Positions 18,320 through 28,030 of a stretch of 64,000 nucleotides of DNA are shown here, piece by piece. Positions within the stretch are counted from its first letter, which is position 1. Each line of letters starts with the position of its first letter. The notes under the pieces were generated by a model that searched no databases, was not told the origin of the DNA, and worked only from the letters and a program-made list of their open reading frames with translations. The stretch lies in NCBI GenBank assembly GCA_034660915.1, contig JAYEKE010000093.1, forward strand, positions 1 through 64,000, written 5' to 3'. The stretch comes from Pseudomonadota bacterium (GTDB lineage Bacteria; Desulfobacterota; Anaeroferrophillalia; Anaeroferrophillales; Anaeroferrophillaceae). Both the position numbers and the translations under genes were made by a program.

Positions 18320-19648
18320 TTACTGTAAAAGTTTTTTAAGCCCTTTCGGACCCATTTTATTAAATTTCTTCATCATTTTTTTCATTTCAAGATAATTTTT
18401 CAACAGCCGGTTCACATCCTGCACGGTAGTACCGCTGCCTCTGGCAATCCGTTTGCGACGGCCACCATTAATCAACCGGTAATTCTGACGCTCCCCGGCA
18501 GTCATGGAATTGATAATCGCCTCAACCTTTACCAACTCATGGTCAGCCTGACCATCGGCGGCCAGCTCTTTTATTTTTCCCAAACCGGGAATCATTTTCA
18601 TCAGGCCGCCCATGGAACCCATCTTTTTCAACTGCCGCAGCTGCCCGCGGAAATCTTCAAAGTTGAATTCATTTTTCCGCAGTTTCCGTGCTAGTTCGGC
18701 GGCATTCTTCTCATCAACAACATCCTGGGCCCGCTCTATCAGGGTTAAGACATCACCCATACCCAGAATTCTGGAAGCCATGCGATCCGGATAAAAGGCA
18801 TCCAGGGCATTAAGCTTCTCACCCTCACCAACAAACTTGATGGGTTTACCAGTCACTGCTTTAATGGAAAGAGCGGCGCCACCCCGGGCATCACCATCAA
18901 GTTTGGTCAGCACTACACCAGATATATCGAGCAAATCATGAAATGATTTGGCAATGGTTACCGCTTCCTGACCGGTCATGGAATCCGCAACCAGAAGAAT
19001 TTCCCGGGGGCTTACCGCCTTTTTTATCCGCTCAAGTTCGGCCATCAATTTATCATCAATATGGAGACGACCGGCGGTATCAATAATCAGAACGTCAAAA
19101 GCATTCTCTTTGGCATAAGTAAAAGCTTTTTTACTGATTGCTACCGGATCCTGCCCGGTCTGTGCCGGAAAAACAGGAATATCAATCTGTTTTCCCAAGC
19201 TCTGCAACTGGTCAATGGCTGCCGGTCGGTAGACATCGACCGGAACCAGCAAAACTTTTTTTTTCTCTTTGTTTTTCAGGTAAAGAGCCAGCTTGCCACT
19301 GGAAGTGGTTTTCCCTGAGCCCTGAAGACCAACCATCAGGATGGCTACCGGCGGTGTGGTAGCCAAATCCAGCGGCGAAAGAACCCCACCCATCAGGGCA
19401 ACCAATTCCTCATGGACAATTTTCACAAATTGCTGGGCCGGGGTAAGGCTCTGCAGGACTTCCTGACCCATGGCCCGTTCCCGCACCGCCTTGACAAACT
19501 GCTTGACCACCACAAAGTTAACATCGGCCTCAAGGAGGACCATCCGGACATCCCGCAGGGCATCCTTAACGTTATCTTCGGTCAGTCGTCCATGACCGCG
19601 CAGTTTCTTGAAACTTACATCCAGCTTTTCTGATAATGACTCAAACAT
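18320..19648 (-). CDS. ffh: Signal recognition particle protein Ffh
   Basis: The ATG at 19648 (MFESLSEKLDVSFKKLRG) is the family start and gives 442 residues; the frame open to 19702 is not conserved. The NG domain shows GLQGSGKTTSSGKLA (G1), DVYRPAAIDQL, DTAGRL and TKLDGDARGG. The methionine-rich M domain follows (GSMGGLMKMIPG, MKKMMKKFNKMGPKGL). It binds signal sequences and 4.5S RNA and delivers ribosomes to FtsY. It is the first gene of the rpsP-trmD group. Confidence 0.97.
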   Translation of the reverse strand: MFESLSEKLDVSFKKLRGHGRLTEDNVKDALRDVRMVLLEADVNFVVVKQFVKAVRERAMGQEVLQSLTPAQQFVKIVHEELVALMGGVLSPLDLATTPPVAILMVGLQGSGKTTSSGKLALYLKNKEKKKVLLVPVDVYRPAAIDQLQSLGKQIDIPVFPAQTGQDPVAISKKAFTYAKENAFDVLIIDTAGRLHIDDKLMAELERIKKAVSPREILLVADSMTGQEAVTIAKSFHDLLDISGVVLTKLDGDARGGAALSIKAVTGKPIKFVGEGEKLNALDAFYPDRMASRILGMGDVLTLIERAQDVVDEKNAAELARKLRKNEFNFEDFRGQLRQLKKMGSMGGLMKMIPGLGKIKELAADGQADHELVKVEAIINSMTAGERQNYRLINGGRRKRIARGSGTTVQDVNRLLKNYLEMKKMMKKFNKMGPKGLKKLLQ

Positions 19649-19843
19649 ATTAAGAGAATAACATTCTCCCACAAACAGGCTAAAACAAACGCCAGAAGGC
19701 AAGGCTCAGCCCCCCATTCCCCAAAGGAGGCAACAGTAAAGCGTCGGATAATACCGCAAGGCAAAGTAAAAGTCAAGAATTCAAAATGGGCGTGTAAGTA
19801 ACACGCAATCTGTCCGAATCATGTTTAAACCGGGAGGTAAGAC

Positions 19844-19936
19844 ATGAGACGGATAGAGCCGTTGCAGGAGATATGGAGAATGAGGTTTGAAGAGTCGTGC
19901 AACAACCATAAAACTATCAGCAATCATATCTCATAA
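19844..19936 (+). pseudogene. Remnant of a transposase N-terminus
   Basis: A strong GGGAGG site and ATG open a 30-codon frame, MRRIEPLQEIWRMRFEES..., that soon meets TAA. The first 18 residues look like the start of ISNCY-type transposases, where a helix-turn-helix normally follows. After residue 18 the similarity is lost. No inverted repeats or remaining transposase body are visible in the 350-bp gap. It is read as a fragment; the family call rests on a short match recalled from experience. Confidence 0.4.
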
Positions 19937-20060
19937 ACGGCATCTAGAATGGTTTGCTATACATTGAATTACTTGCTATATTTCCAAGATCATTTTATAA
20001 GTTGTGAATATCAAATGACAATAATCTGCTAATATCATTAGGGTATAGAAGGTTTTTAAT

Positions 20061-20870
20061 ATGTTTCAAATCGCAGGAATACAGATAAATCCTATCTTAG
20101 CTGATGTTAAAGCCAATTTAAAACGCGGAATTCAATTTATGCGACAGATAGAAGATGAAGCCGATCTGATCGTTTTCCCGGAATTATGGACAACCGGCTA
20201 CTACCTATCTAAAGATGTTTTTATGGAGGTAGCTGAAACTCGAGATGGACCGACAATCCGCCAACTCAAAGATGAGGCCAGGAGAGCCAAAAGCGTAGTA
20301 ATAAGTTCATTTGCTGAAATCGATGAAGGAAATATCTATATCTCAGCCGCCATTATTGATCACACGGGAGAGCTTTTAAGCATTGTTCGCAAAAGTCTTT
20401 TATGGGGTCGTGAAAATGAGATCTTCACCAAAGGAAAAATCGAGTACCCCATCATCGAGACAAACCTGGCAAAGATTGGGGTCTTGATCTGCTATGAGAT
20501 GGAGTTCCCAGAACCCGCCCGCCTCCTGGCACTGGAAGGGGCTGAAATAATTGTCTGCCCCTCGGTGTGGAGTGTCGCTGCCTCAAGGCGCTGGGATATT
20601 CAACTACCGGCACGGGCACTTGACAACACAATTTTTATATTTGGAATCAACACCGTCGGCAACAACACCTGCGGAAAGAGCAAGCTGGTCGGGCCAATGG
20701 GCGACATCCTGGCTGAAGCCTCAAAATCCCGGGAAGAGGTGTTGTCTCGCGCCGTCGACATCAAATCTCTTTACTGGGCCCGGGATGAAGTGCACTATCT
20801 TAAACACTTCCGTGACCAGCTGACCCCCGGCGGCCGGACTATCCCGATACTATCTTATTCGAGTGAATAG
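20061..20870 (+). CDS. Nitrilase-superfamily carbon-nitrogen hydrolase
   Basis: The 269-residue enzyme has a complete Glu-Lys-Cys triad: Glu41 in VFPELWTTGYYL, Lys111 in VRKSLLWGREN, Cys144 in GVLICYEMEFPEPAR. The CYEMEFPE context and GPMGDILAEAS point to the aliphatic amidase or omega-amidase/N-carbamoyl-type branches, not to true nitrilases. It hydrolyses a C-N bond of an unknown small amide in the cytoplasm. AGAAGG lies ahead of the ATG. It stands alone on the + strand between ffh and a mobile element. Confidence 0.9.
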   Translation: MFQIAGIQINPILADVKANLKRGIQFMRQIEDEADLIVFPELWTTGYYLSKDVFMEVAETRDGPTIRQLKDEARRAKSVVISSFAEIDEGNIYISAAIIDHTGELLSIVRKSLLWGRENEIFTKGKIEYPIIETNLAKIGVLICYEMEFPEPARLLALEGAEIIVCPSVWSVAASRRWDIQLPARALDNTIFIFGINTVGNNTCGKSKLVGPMGDILAEASKSREEVLSRAVDIKSLYWARDEVHYLKHFRDQLTPGGRTIPILSYSSE

Positions 20871-20954
20871 AGGTATGGCTCAAGCCACTGCATCAAGGCG
20901 ACAAGCTGCATGGCTCCAGGTTGGCGAGCAACCTCTAATGTGGTTTAATTTTAA

Positions 20955-21243
20955 CTCAACTTTCTGACTTGTGCTAAAAACAGCTAAAAGTAATTTCCAG
21001 TGATGTTCCGGCATGGCTCTCGCTCATTCTCGCCGGCCGTCCATGGCCTGCCTGTGCGTGCCGCACGCAGACAGGCCGGCTTGTGGGGACACCGCTAAAG
21101 CAATGTCTCCCCGGGCGTCCGCCGCGAATCACATCGTGTGATTCGTTCGGCGGCCAATACCGCCTGCCTGTCGGCAGACAGGCTATGAGCCAAGCCCGAA
21201 CATCCTGTAATGTATTCTTGGCAATGCAAGTCAGAAAGTTGAG
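20955..21243. mobile_element. Family A MITE-like element, complete copy
   Basis: This 289-bp element has perfect 17-bp terminal inverted repeats, CTCAACTTTCTGACTTG at the left and its complement at the right end. It lies between 7-bp direct repeats ATTTTAA (20948-20954 and 21244-21250). The inside is GC-richer than the flanks and made of nested palindromes (for example CGAATCACATCGTGTGATTCG near 21124-21144). There is no transposase frame. It matches the inverted copy at 35991-36290. Confidence 0.85.
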
Positions 21244-21328
21244 ATTTTAACGGACACTCTGCTAAGAGCAATTAAAAAAAAGCGAGGTGTCCAATGAGCG
21301 AGAAACAGAAGGGAGGGAAATCAGGGCT

Positions 21329-23566
21329 TCAGCTTTTTTTCAGAGAAGCATATTTCAAAGCTATTTTTTTGCGGCCCCGGTCACGGAAAATTATTACCAG
21401 TTTGGCATTATCATCGCTTCCTTCCGTTGCGGCCACCACTCCGGGACCAAAAACCGGATGTTCTATTTTAGAACCAACAGCAAATTCAGCCGAGGACAAT
21501 GCCCCAGACACCGGCTGCCTGTTTTTTTTCACCGCGGTAGCTGATGGCTGAAATGACGAGGGACTTTTAAATTTCCTGTACTGGACCGCTGATCGCTGGA
21601 CAGCAGCCCCGGCCGCTTGAGCATCAATCAATTCCCGGGGGATATCAAGCAAGAAGCGGGACGGTTTATTCTCATTCCGAACCCCATGAAACTGCCGGCT
21701 GCGGCTGGCAATCATATAAAGCTTTTCCCGGGCCCTGGTCATACCCACATAACATAAACGACGCTCTTCCTCCATTTCCGCATCCCGATTATAACATTTG
21801 CGGTTGGGGAACAGACCTTCTTCCATCCCGGCCATAAAAACCACCGGAAACTCCAGCCCTTTGGCCCCATGCAAGGTCATCAATGTCACCCGTGACTGCT
21901 CCAGATCCTCCCGGTCAACCGCACTAATCAGGGCCACTGACTCCAGATAGTCAGCCAAGGAAGGTTCTTCATGAGCCTGCTCCCAGGAAATAATTGAATT
22001 AAATAATTCGGCAATATTCTCTTTTTTACTGTCGTAGAGATGCTTATTACTCCCCCGTTGGAGCCAGTTATGGTAATCAGTCGCCGCAATAATCTCTTTA
22101 AGCAGATCAACCACCGATACTTGTTCCTGAATTTGGCGCCAATGTTGAATCTGCCGGACAAATTCGGCTATTGCCTGTCTGCTTTTTCCGGAACCGGAGC
22201 CCTCATCAAGCCACAATTCAACCGCCCGGCCAAGGGAACAAACTTTTTCCACTGCCAGGTTTTTCAGATTTTCAACGGTTTTCTTTCCCACCCCGCGGGT
22301 CGGGACATTAATAATCCGCAACAAACTGATACTGTCCCGGGGATTATTGATCACCCGCAAATAGGCCAGCAGATCTTTAATTTCCGCCCGGTCATAAAAC
22401 CTGAAACCACCGACAATAACATAGGGAACCCCCTGCCGGCTCAGGGTCTCTTCCAACACCCGTGACTGGGCGTTAGTGCGGTAGAAAACCGCATAATCGG
22501 CCAGATCCCGTCCATGATCCCTGATTTTATCAATAATAAAACGGGCTTCCTCATATTCATCATCGGTAACATAAACAGTCACCAGCTCGCCGGTCTGATT
22601 CCTGGTCCATAAATCCTTCCCTTTACGCTTACGGTTGTGGGAAATAACCCCGTTGGCAGCCGCGAGAATATTCTGGGTGGAGCGATAATTTTCTTCCAGG
22701 CGAATGACCTTGGCGCTGGAATAATCAGCTTCAAAATCAAGGATATTTTTTAGTCTGGCCCCCCGCCAGCTGTAGATGGACTGATCATCATCTCCCACCA
22801 CACATAAGTTTCCATGCAGCTCAGTAAGCAACCGCAACAGACGATACTGCACTTCATTGGTATCCTGATACTCATCAACCAGCACGTATTGAAATCGCTG
22901 CTGGTATTCAGCCAGAACTTCCGGATAAGTAGAAAAAAGTTTTACCGTCAGCAAGTGAAGGTCGCCGAAATCAAGAGCATCGTAATTTTGTAACTGCTGC
23001 TGATACATGCGATAAATTTCCGCTATTTTCTGCTCCTGAAAAGTAGCCGCCCGGTTGGCAAAATCATGATCATCAATACCCTTGTTTTTGGCATCATTAA
23101 TGACTGATCGGGCTATTTCCGGCTTGAGGGCCAGTTCGGAAAGATTTAATTTCTGAAACACTTCCTTAATTAAACTCAACTGATCCTTATCATCATAAAT
23201 AACGAATCTATCGGTATAACCAAGTTGGGAAATATGAGATCGCAGAATCCGGGAGCAGGTACTGTGAAAAGTATTGATCCATATTTGTCCGGCACGTGCC
23301 CCCACCATCCGGTGAACCCGTTCCCGCATTTCCCCAGCAGCTTTATTGGTAAATGTTACCGCGAGAATGCCGGCAGGAGCAATCTCTTCACAATCAATCA
23401 TATAGGCTATCCGGTGGACAATGACCCGGGTTTTACCACTACCGGCACCGGCAAGAATAAGCAGCGGACCCTGACAGTTTTTTACCGCCTGACGCTGCCC
23501 GGGATTCAAGCCGGAAAGCAGCATATCAGGGTTGTGCTCAGATTTTTCAAAACATATTTCAGCCAT
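21329..23566 (-). CDS. pcrA: UvrD/PcrA-type superfamily 1 DNA helicase
   Basis: The ATG at 23566 (MAEICFEKSEHNPDML) follows GGGAG and gives 745 residues; the open frame to 23617 lacks family similarity. Motifs run in order: LNPGQRQAV (Q), AGAGSGKTRVI (I), FTNKAAGEMRERV (Ia), LVDEYQDTNEVQ (II), GDDDQSIYSWRGA (III), LEENYRSTQNIL (IV), TLHGAKGLEFPVVF (V) and YVGMTRAREKLY (VI). The end has the PcrA tudor-like domain (HPVFGPGVVAATEG). It unwinds DNA 3' to 5' in repair and in removing blocked RNA polymerase. uvrD is an equally acceptable name. Confidence 0.94.
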   Translation of the reverse strand: MAEICFEKSEHNPDMLLSGLNPGQRQAVKNCQGPLLILAGAGSGKTRVIVHRIAYMIDCEEIAPAGILAVTFTNKAAGEMRERVHRMVGARAGQIWINTFHSTCSRILRSHISQLGYTDRFVIYDDKDQLSLIKEVFQKLNLSELALKPEIARSVINDAKNKGIDDHDFANRAATFQEQKIAEIYRMYQQQLQNYDALDFGDLHLLTVKLFSTYPEVLAEYQQRFQYVLVDEYQDTNEVQYRLLRLLTELHGNLCVVGDDDQSIYSWRGARLKNILDFEADYSSAKVIRLEENYRSTQNILAAANGVISHNRKRKGKDLWTRNQTGELVTVYVTDDEYEEARFIIDKIRDHGRDLADYAVFYRTNAQSRVLEETLSRQGVPYVIVGGFRFYDRAEIKDLLAYLRVINNPRDSISLLRIINVPTRGVGKKTVENLKNLAVEKVCSLGRAVELWLDEGSGSGKSRQAIAEFVRQIQHWRQIQEQVSVVDLLKEIIAATDYHNWLQRGSNKHLYDSKKENIAELFNSIISWEQAHEEPSLADYLESVALISAVDREDLEQSRVTLMTLHGAKGLEFPVVFMAGMEEGLFPNRKCYNRDAEMEEERRLCYVGMTRAREKLYMIASRSRQFHGVRNENKPSRFLLDIPRELIDAQAAGAAVQRSAVQYRKFKSPSSFQPSATAVKKNRQPVSGALSSAEFAVGSKIEHPVFGPGVVAATEGSDDNAKLVIIFRDRGRKKIALKYASLKKS

Positions 23567-23643
23567 TATTACTCCCAAATGAAACTTTTCGCGAAAACAT
23601 TTCGTACGGGCAACCACCTGTGGTTGCCCTTTTACAGAAAACC

Positions 23644-25446
23644 TTATGGGGATTCCGGAGTTGACTTTTCACGCAGATCCCGGTCCAGCAGGGTACGATT
23701 ATAAGCAGAAATAATATCCCGACGGGAGACCATGCCAACAATCTGTCGGGGATTATCTTTGGCAACCACCGGTAAATAATCAATATTGCGATAGCCAATC
23801 TTTTTCAGAGCATTGTCAAGATTATCCTCAACCGTAACAGTTATCACCCGAGTAGCAGCCAGCTCCTTGGCCACAATCAGTTCTTCAAGGCCCTGTTCAT
23901 AAACCAGTTCCCTGATATCCTGAATGCTTAAAATGCCACTCAATAAACCATCCTGATCAACCACGGGAAAGGTGGTATTACGGGATCGGGGCAAAAACTG
24001 AAGAATTGTCTTTAATTTCATATCTTCGGGAATCGTTTCTATGGGGCCGGTAACCATAATATCTCCAACAGTTATGGAACGGAGAACATTCACTTCCCGA
24101 CCACTTTCCAGATGGATGCCTTCCCGGGCCAGGCCATAGGTATCGATACCTTCACGTTCCAGGCTGCGGGCAATAAGAGTGCCAATAACGGTAGCAAACA
24201 TGGCCGGCAACATGATCTGGTAGTCCCCGGTCAATTCATAGGCCAGAAAAATTGAAGTCATGGGCGCATGAGTAACGGCTGATAAAAAGGCTCCCATAGC
24301 CACAATTGCATAACCATCATAGTGAATTACAACACCCGGCAAAAAGATATGTCCCAGACCACCACAAGTTTCCCCGATCATGGTCCCCATAAAAAGAATC
24401 GGAGCAAAAAGGCCACCGGCACCTCCTGAACCCATGGTGATGGAAGTCGCCAGCATTTTCATAAATATCAACGGCAAGACCACATACCAGATAGTCGGCT
24501 TCTGCAACACTTCACCCATATAGAGATAAACATCACCCATAACCTGGGGAAACACCAGGCCGATAACCCCGATCAGGAAACCACCCATAATCGGTTTGAG
24601 CCAGAAAGGGATGGAAAGGTCCTGAAAAAAATCCTGAACCCAGTAAAAGAAACGAATAAATAAAACCGCCAGGATACCGACAACGACTCCCATCGCCGCA
24701 TAAACCAATAATTCCCAGTTACTGCTCAGGATAAACTTCGGCACCGAGAAAAAAGCGGCCTTTCCATAGATAAAGCTGGTAAATGCCACCGCCGTAGCAG
24801 AAGAAATAACAATGGGTGCGAAAACTTCCAGGTCCATCTCACCCATGAGGATAATTTCCAGAGCAAAGAAAACACCGGCAAACGGAGCATTAAATGTCGC
24901 CGCGATTCCACCGGCAACCCCACAAGCGATAAGCAATTTTATCCGCTTGGCCCCAAGGGAAAAAACCTGGCCGACAATTGATCCCAGGGTGCCACCAATA
25001 ACAGCGATGGGACCTTCCTGCCCGGCTGAACCACCGGTTCCGATGGTTATGGCGGGAGCTATCATTTTAACCAGCACGCCGCGTTTTTTCAGGACTCCAC
25101 TTCCCAGATTAATGGTTTTGAGGAAATTCGGCAGGCCATAACCGGAAGCTTGACCGGGAAACATTATCTCTAACAGCACGATTAAAGCACCACCAAACAT
25201 CGGTAGCAGCGGCAGCAGAAACCAGTGAAAACCACCATCGCCAATATGCAGAAACTCATGACCGGTCATGAAAATATATTCATGACAAAGCTCAATACAT
25301 TTCCGCAATCCCAGGTTTCCCAAACCACTCAACAAACCGATAATCACGGCAAGAAAGATAAAAAAATAGTTTTCTGAAATGGACAGTCGGCGTTTCAGCC
25401 GGACGATGGCATTCTGAAACCGTAAAATGTGCGGTGGTAGGCGCAT
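23644..25446 (-). CDS. ClC-family chloride channel/antiporter with CBS pair
   Basis: A 600-residue protein. Residues about 20-440 are the ClC membrane domain. GSGGSAGQEGPIAVIG corresponds to the GREGP helix, with the gating glutamate kept. GGIAATFNAPFAGVFFALEII and GSGGAGGLFAPILFMG are the other selectivity-filter loops. Residues about 455-590 hold two CBS domains (ITVGDIMVTGPIETIP; TRVITVTVEDNLDNALKKIG), which sense adenine nucleotides in related proteins. Whether it is a channel or a Cl-/H+ exchanger cannot be read. It ends 78 bases before the helicase start. Confidence 0.93.
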   Translation of the reverse strand: MRLPPHILRFQNAIVRLKRRLSISENYFFIFLAVIIGLLSGLGNLGLRKCIELCHEYIFMTGHEFLHIGDGGFHWFLLPLLPMFGGALIVLLEIMFPGQASGYGLPNFLKTINLGSGVLKKRGVLVKMIAPAITIGTGGSAGQEGPIAVIGGTLGSIVGQVFSLGAKRIKLLIACGVAGGIAATFNAPFAGVFFALEIILMGEMDLEVFAPIVISSATAVAFTSFIYGKAAFFSVPKFILSSNWELLVYAAMGVVVGILAVLFIRFFYWVQDFFQDLSIPFWLKPIMGGFLIGVIGLVFPQVMGDVYLYMGEVLQKPTIWYVVLPLIFMKMLATSITMGSGGAGGLFAPILFMGTMIGETCGGLGHIFLPGVVIHYDGYAIVAMGAFLSAVTHAPMTSIFLAYELTGDYQIMLPAMFATVIGTLIARSLEREGIDTYGLAREGIHLESGREVNVLRSITVGDIMVTGPIETIPEDMKLKTILQFLPRSRNTTFPVVDQDGLLSGILSIQDIRELVYEQGLEELIVAKELAATRVITVTVEDNLDNALKKIGYRNIDYLPVVAKDNPRQIVGMVSRRDIISAYNRTLLDRDLREKSTPESP

Positions 25447-25627
25447 AGAAAAATCAATCTATAAATGCTGGATAAAACTTTACAAGGGATAGAATATAGC
25501 CGGAAACACGCGTCAGAATAAAGCAGAAAAAGCCGTCCCTGTCAACGAAAAGGAAGGATGGTAGGGGAAAAGCTTGAAACCTGGCGAAAAAGGAATGAAA
25601 AATGTCAATCTTTCACTGAATGTGAGA

Positions 25628-26062
25628 TCAACATTTTCCGTGGATATAATCCTGCAAATATTTAATGGTGGTTTTTTGTTCTCTGGTCATTTGCCGGGTC
25701 AAATCAAGAATGGAAATAACCCCCGCAAGACATCCCTGATCCATGACTGGAAGATGGCGGCAGGATTTTTCGGCCATAACTGCCATACATTCTTCTACCG
25801 ATTGATCGAGAGTAGCAAAAATAACTTTATCAGTCATAATTTCTTCCACCATAGTGGTATTGGAAGATTTGCCCTGGAGGATGACTTTTCTTAAATAATC
25901 CCGCTCAGTAATAATCCCGGCTATTTCTTTGCCATCCATAACCACCAGACCGCTGACATTTTTATCCGACATCTTTTTGATGGCCTCTAACACGGTGGTT
26001 TTCCGGTTAACCGTAAAGACCTTCTTTCCCTTTTCCCTGAGTATATCAGCTACTTTTGCCAT
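25628..26062 (-). CDS. CBS-domain protein
   Basis: The ATG at 26062 (MAKVADILREKGKK) has a GAGGG site ahead and gives 144 residues. The protein is two tandem CBS motifs only: residues about 8-65 (NRKTTVLEAIKKMSDKNVSGLVVMDG, GIITERDYLRKVI) and about 75-135 (ATLDQSVEECMAVMAEKSCRHLPVMD, GVISILDLTR). Such lone CBS pairs bind adenosine nucleotides and regulate a partner. The partner here is unknown; the nearby ClC protein has its own CBS pair. Confidence 0.9.
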   Translation of the reverse strand: MAKVADILREKGKKVFTVNRKTTVLEAIKKMSDKNVSGLVVMDGKEIAGIITERDYLRKVILQGKSSNTTMVEEIMTDKVIFATLDQSVEECMAVMAEKSCRHLPVMDQGCLAGVISILDLTRQMTREQKTTIKYLQDYIHGKC

Positions 26063-26188
26063 TTCCACACCCTCTACCAAGTTTCATCATTTTATCCATA
26101 TCCAGTTCAGAACAGTATATTTAAAAATAATCCTCTGACAGCATCAAGTCAAGTTTTTAATTGGCTGGCATAAAACTGTCAACAATGG

Positions 26189-28027
26189 TTATTCAACCGT
26201 TACACTCTTGGCCAGGTTACGGGGCTGATCAACATCTGTTCCTTTAAATACTGCGGTATAATAAGCCAGAAGTTGCAGCGGAACCACATAAACCAACGGA
26301 TTCAATAACTCTCCCGGTTCCTCGATCTTGACCACTTCTGAACTATGCTCAACAATTCGCTCATCACCGGAGGCGGTAAAAGCAATAACCTGTCCATCCC
26401 GGGCTACCACTTCCTGGAGATTACTTACTACTTTTTCGTAATGATGATCGTGGGGAGCAAGAACTACCACCGGCATATTTTCATCAATAAGAGCTATGGG
26501 GCCGTGCTTCATTTCCCCGGCGGGATAACCTTCCGCGTGGATATAGGATATTTCTTTAAGTTTCAATGCCCCTTCCAGGGCGATGGGGTAGTTTTCCCCC
26601 CTGGCCAGGTAGAGATAATCCGTAGCATGATGATAGGTTTTGGCAATCTGCTCCAGGCGCGGCGCCAAAGTCAATGATTTCTCCAGCAGCCCCGGCAACT
26701 TCAGCAGACCTTCAACCATTTGGGCAATCTCCCTGGCACTCATTGTTTCTCTGGCAGCCGCCATATCCAGTGCCAGCAGCATAAGACAGGCCAACTGGGT
26801 GGTAAATGCCTTGGTGGACGCCACACCGATTTCAGGCCCGGCATAGGTATACATTACCCCATCCGACTGGCGCGAGATACTGCTTCCCATCACATTACAG
26901 ATAGATAAAATTTTAGCACCCTTACGTTTACCCTCCTGCAGGGCAGCCAGAGTATCGGCCGTTTCACCTGATTGTGAAATACCCACCAGCAAGGTTTCAT
27001 CATCAACCAACGGATCACGATATCTGAATTCGGAAGCAATATCTATCTCAGTCGGAATCCTGGCCAGTTTCTCGAACCAGAATTTACCCACCAGTCCCGC
27101 ATGCCAGGAAGTACCACAGGCCAGAATCATAATTTTTTTTACCGCCTGCCAATCGGTTGAAGTAAACCCGGTTTCCCGCAGATCAACTTTTTTCCGATCT
27201 TCGGAAATTCTTCCCAACAAGGTATTGCTGACCGCCTGGGGCTGCTCAAAGATCTCTTTGAGCATGAAATGTTTATAGCCACCCTTTTCGGCCATAATCG
27301 GATCCCAGGTAACTTGGTTTATTTCCTTCTGCTGCTTCTGGCCATCAGTTACGGTTATGATGGACATTCCGCCAGGAGTACAGACAGCCATCTCATCGTC
27401 ATCAAGAAAAATAACCTCTCGGGAATAAGCCAAAAGCGCCGGAATATCCGAAGCGATATAATATTCGCCCTTTTGTGCCCCATAGGCTACGACCAGTGGA
27501 CTACCTTTCCGGGCGCCGATGAGCATTTCAGGCTCCTGCTCATACATTATCCCCAGGGCAAAGGCTCCTCTGACCTGCTGTAATGCAGCCCGCACAGCTT
27601 CACAGAAACCTAAGCCACGAGCCAATTCCCGGGCAATCAGGTGACTGATAATTTCGGTATCGGTTTCCGAGGAAAACTGGTGGCCGGAAGCCGCCAGTTC
27701 CTCTCGCAGAGCAACATAATTTTCAACAATTCCATTATGAACCACCACCACGCCCTCATAAACATGAGGATGGGCGTTAGGTTCCGTCGGCCGGCCGTGG
27801 GTAGCCCAACGGGTATGACCGATAGCCGGGGAACCACATAAGGTGGAAATTAAGAGTTTTTTCTCCAACTCTCGCAATTTACCGACACTCCGGCTGATGG
27901 CTATCTGACCATCCTGAAACACGGCCACACCGGCTGAATCATACCCCCGATACTCTAGCTTCTGCAAGCCATCCATGACCACCGGCACCCCGTCCTGAGG
28001 GCCTATATATCCTACGATTCCACACAT
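26189..28027 (-). CDS. glmS: Glutamine--fructose-6-phosphate aminotransferase
   Basis: The 612-residue protein starts MCGIVGYIG, whose Cys2 is the N-terminal nucleophile of the glutaminase domain (about 2-240). Two SIS domains follow (ILACGTSWHAG, SQSGETADT, then YLARGENYPIALEGALKLKE). The C-terminus ends with NLAKSVTVE as in all GlmS. It makes glucosamine-6-phosphate for cell-wall and LPS synthesis. The ATG is 3 bases after the glmU stop, so both are one operon. The 5' region shows no glmS ribozyme. Confidence 0.97.
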   Translation of the reverse strand: MCGIVGYIGPQDGVPVVMDGLQKLEYRGYDSAGVAVFQDGQIAISRSVGKLRELEKKLLISTLCGSPAIGHTRWATHGRPTEPNAHPHVYEGVVVVHNGIVENYVALREELAASGHQFSSETDTEIISHLIARELARGLGFCEAVRAALQQVRGAFALGIMYEQEPEMLIGARKGSPLVVAYGAQKGEYYIASDIPALLAYSREVIFLDDDEMAVCTPGGMSIITVTDGQKQQKEINQVTWDPIMAEKGGYKHFMLKEIFEQPQAVSNTLLGRISEDRKKVDLRETGFTSTDWQAVKKIMILACGTSWHAGLVGKFWFEKLARIPTEIDIASEFRYRDPLVDDETLLVGISQSGETADTLAALQEGKRKGAKILSICNVMGSSISRQSDGVMYTYAGPEIGVASTKAFTTQLACLMLLALDMAAARETMSAREIAQMVEGLLKLPGLLEKSLTLAPRLEQIAKTYHHATDYLYLARGENYPIALEGALKLKEISYIHAEGYPAGEMKHGPIALIDENMPVVVLAPHDHHYEKVVSNLQEVVARDGQVIAFTASGDERIVEHSSEVVKIEEPGELLNPLVYVVPLQLLAYYTAVFKGTDVDQPRNLAKSVTVE

Positions 28028-28030
28028 TTC

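Noticed and set aside
21287-21551. 85-codon frames on the + strand
   Set aside because: They are antisense to the conserved C-terminal domain of the helicase.
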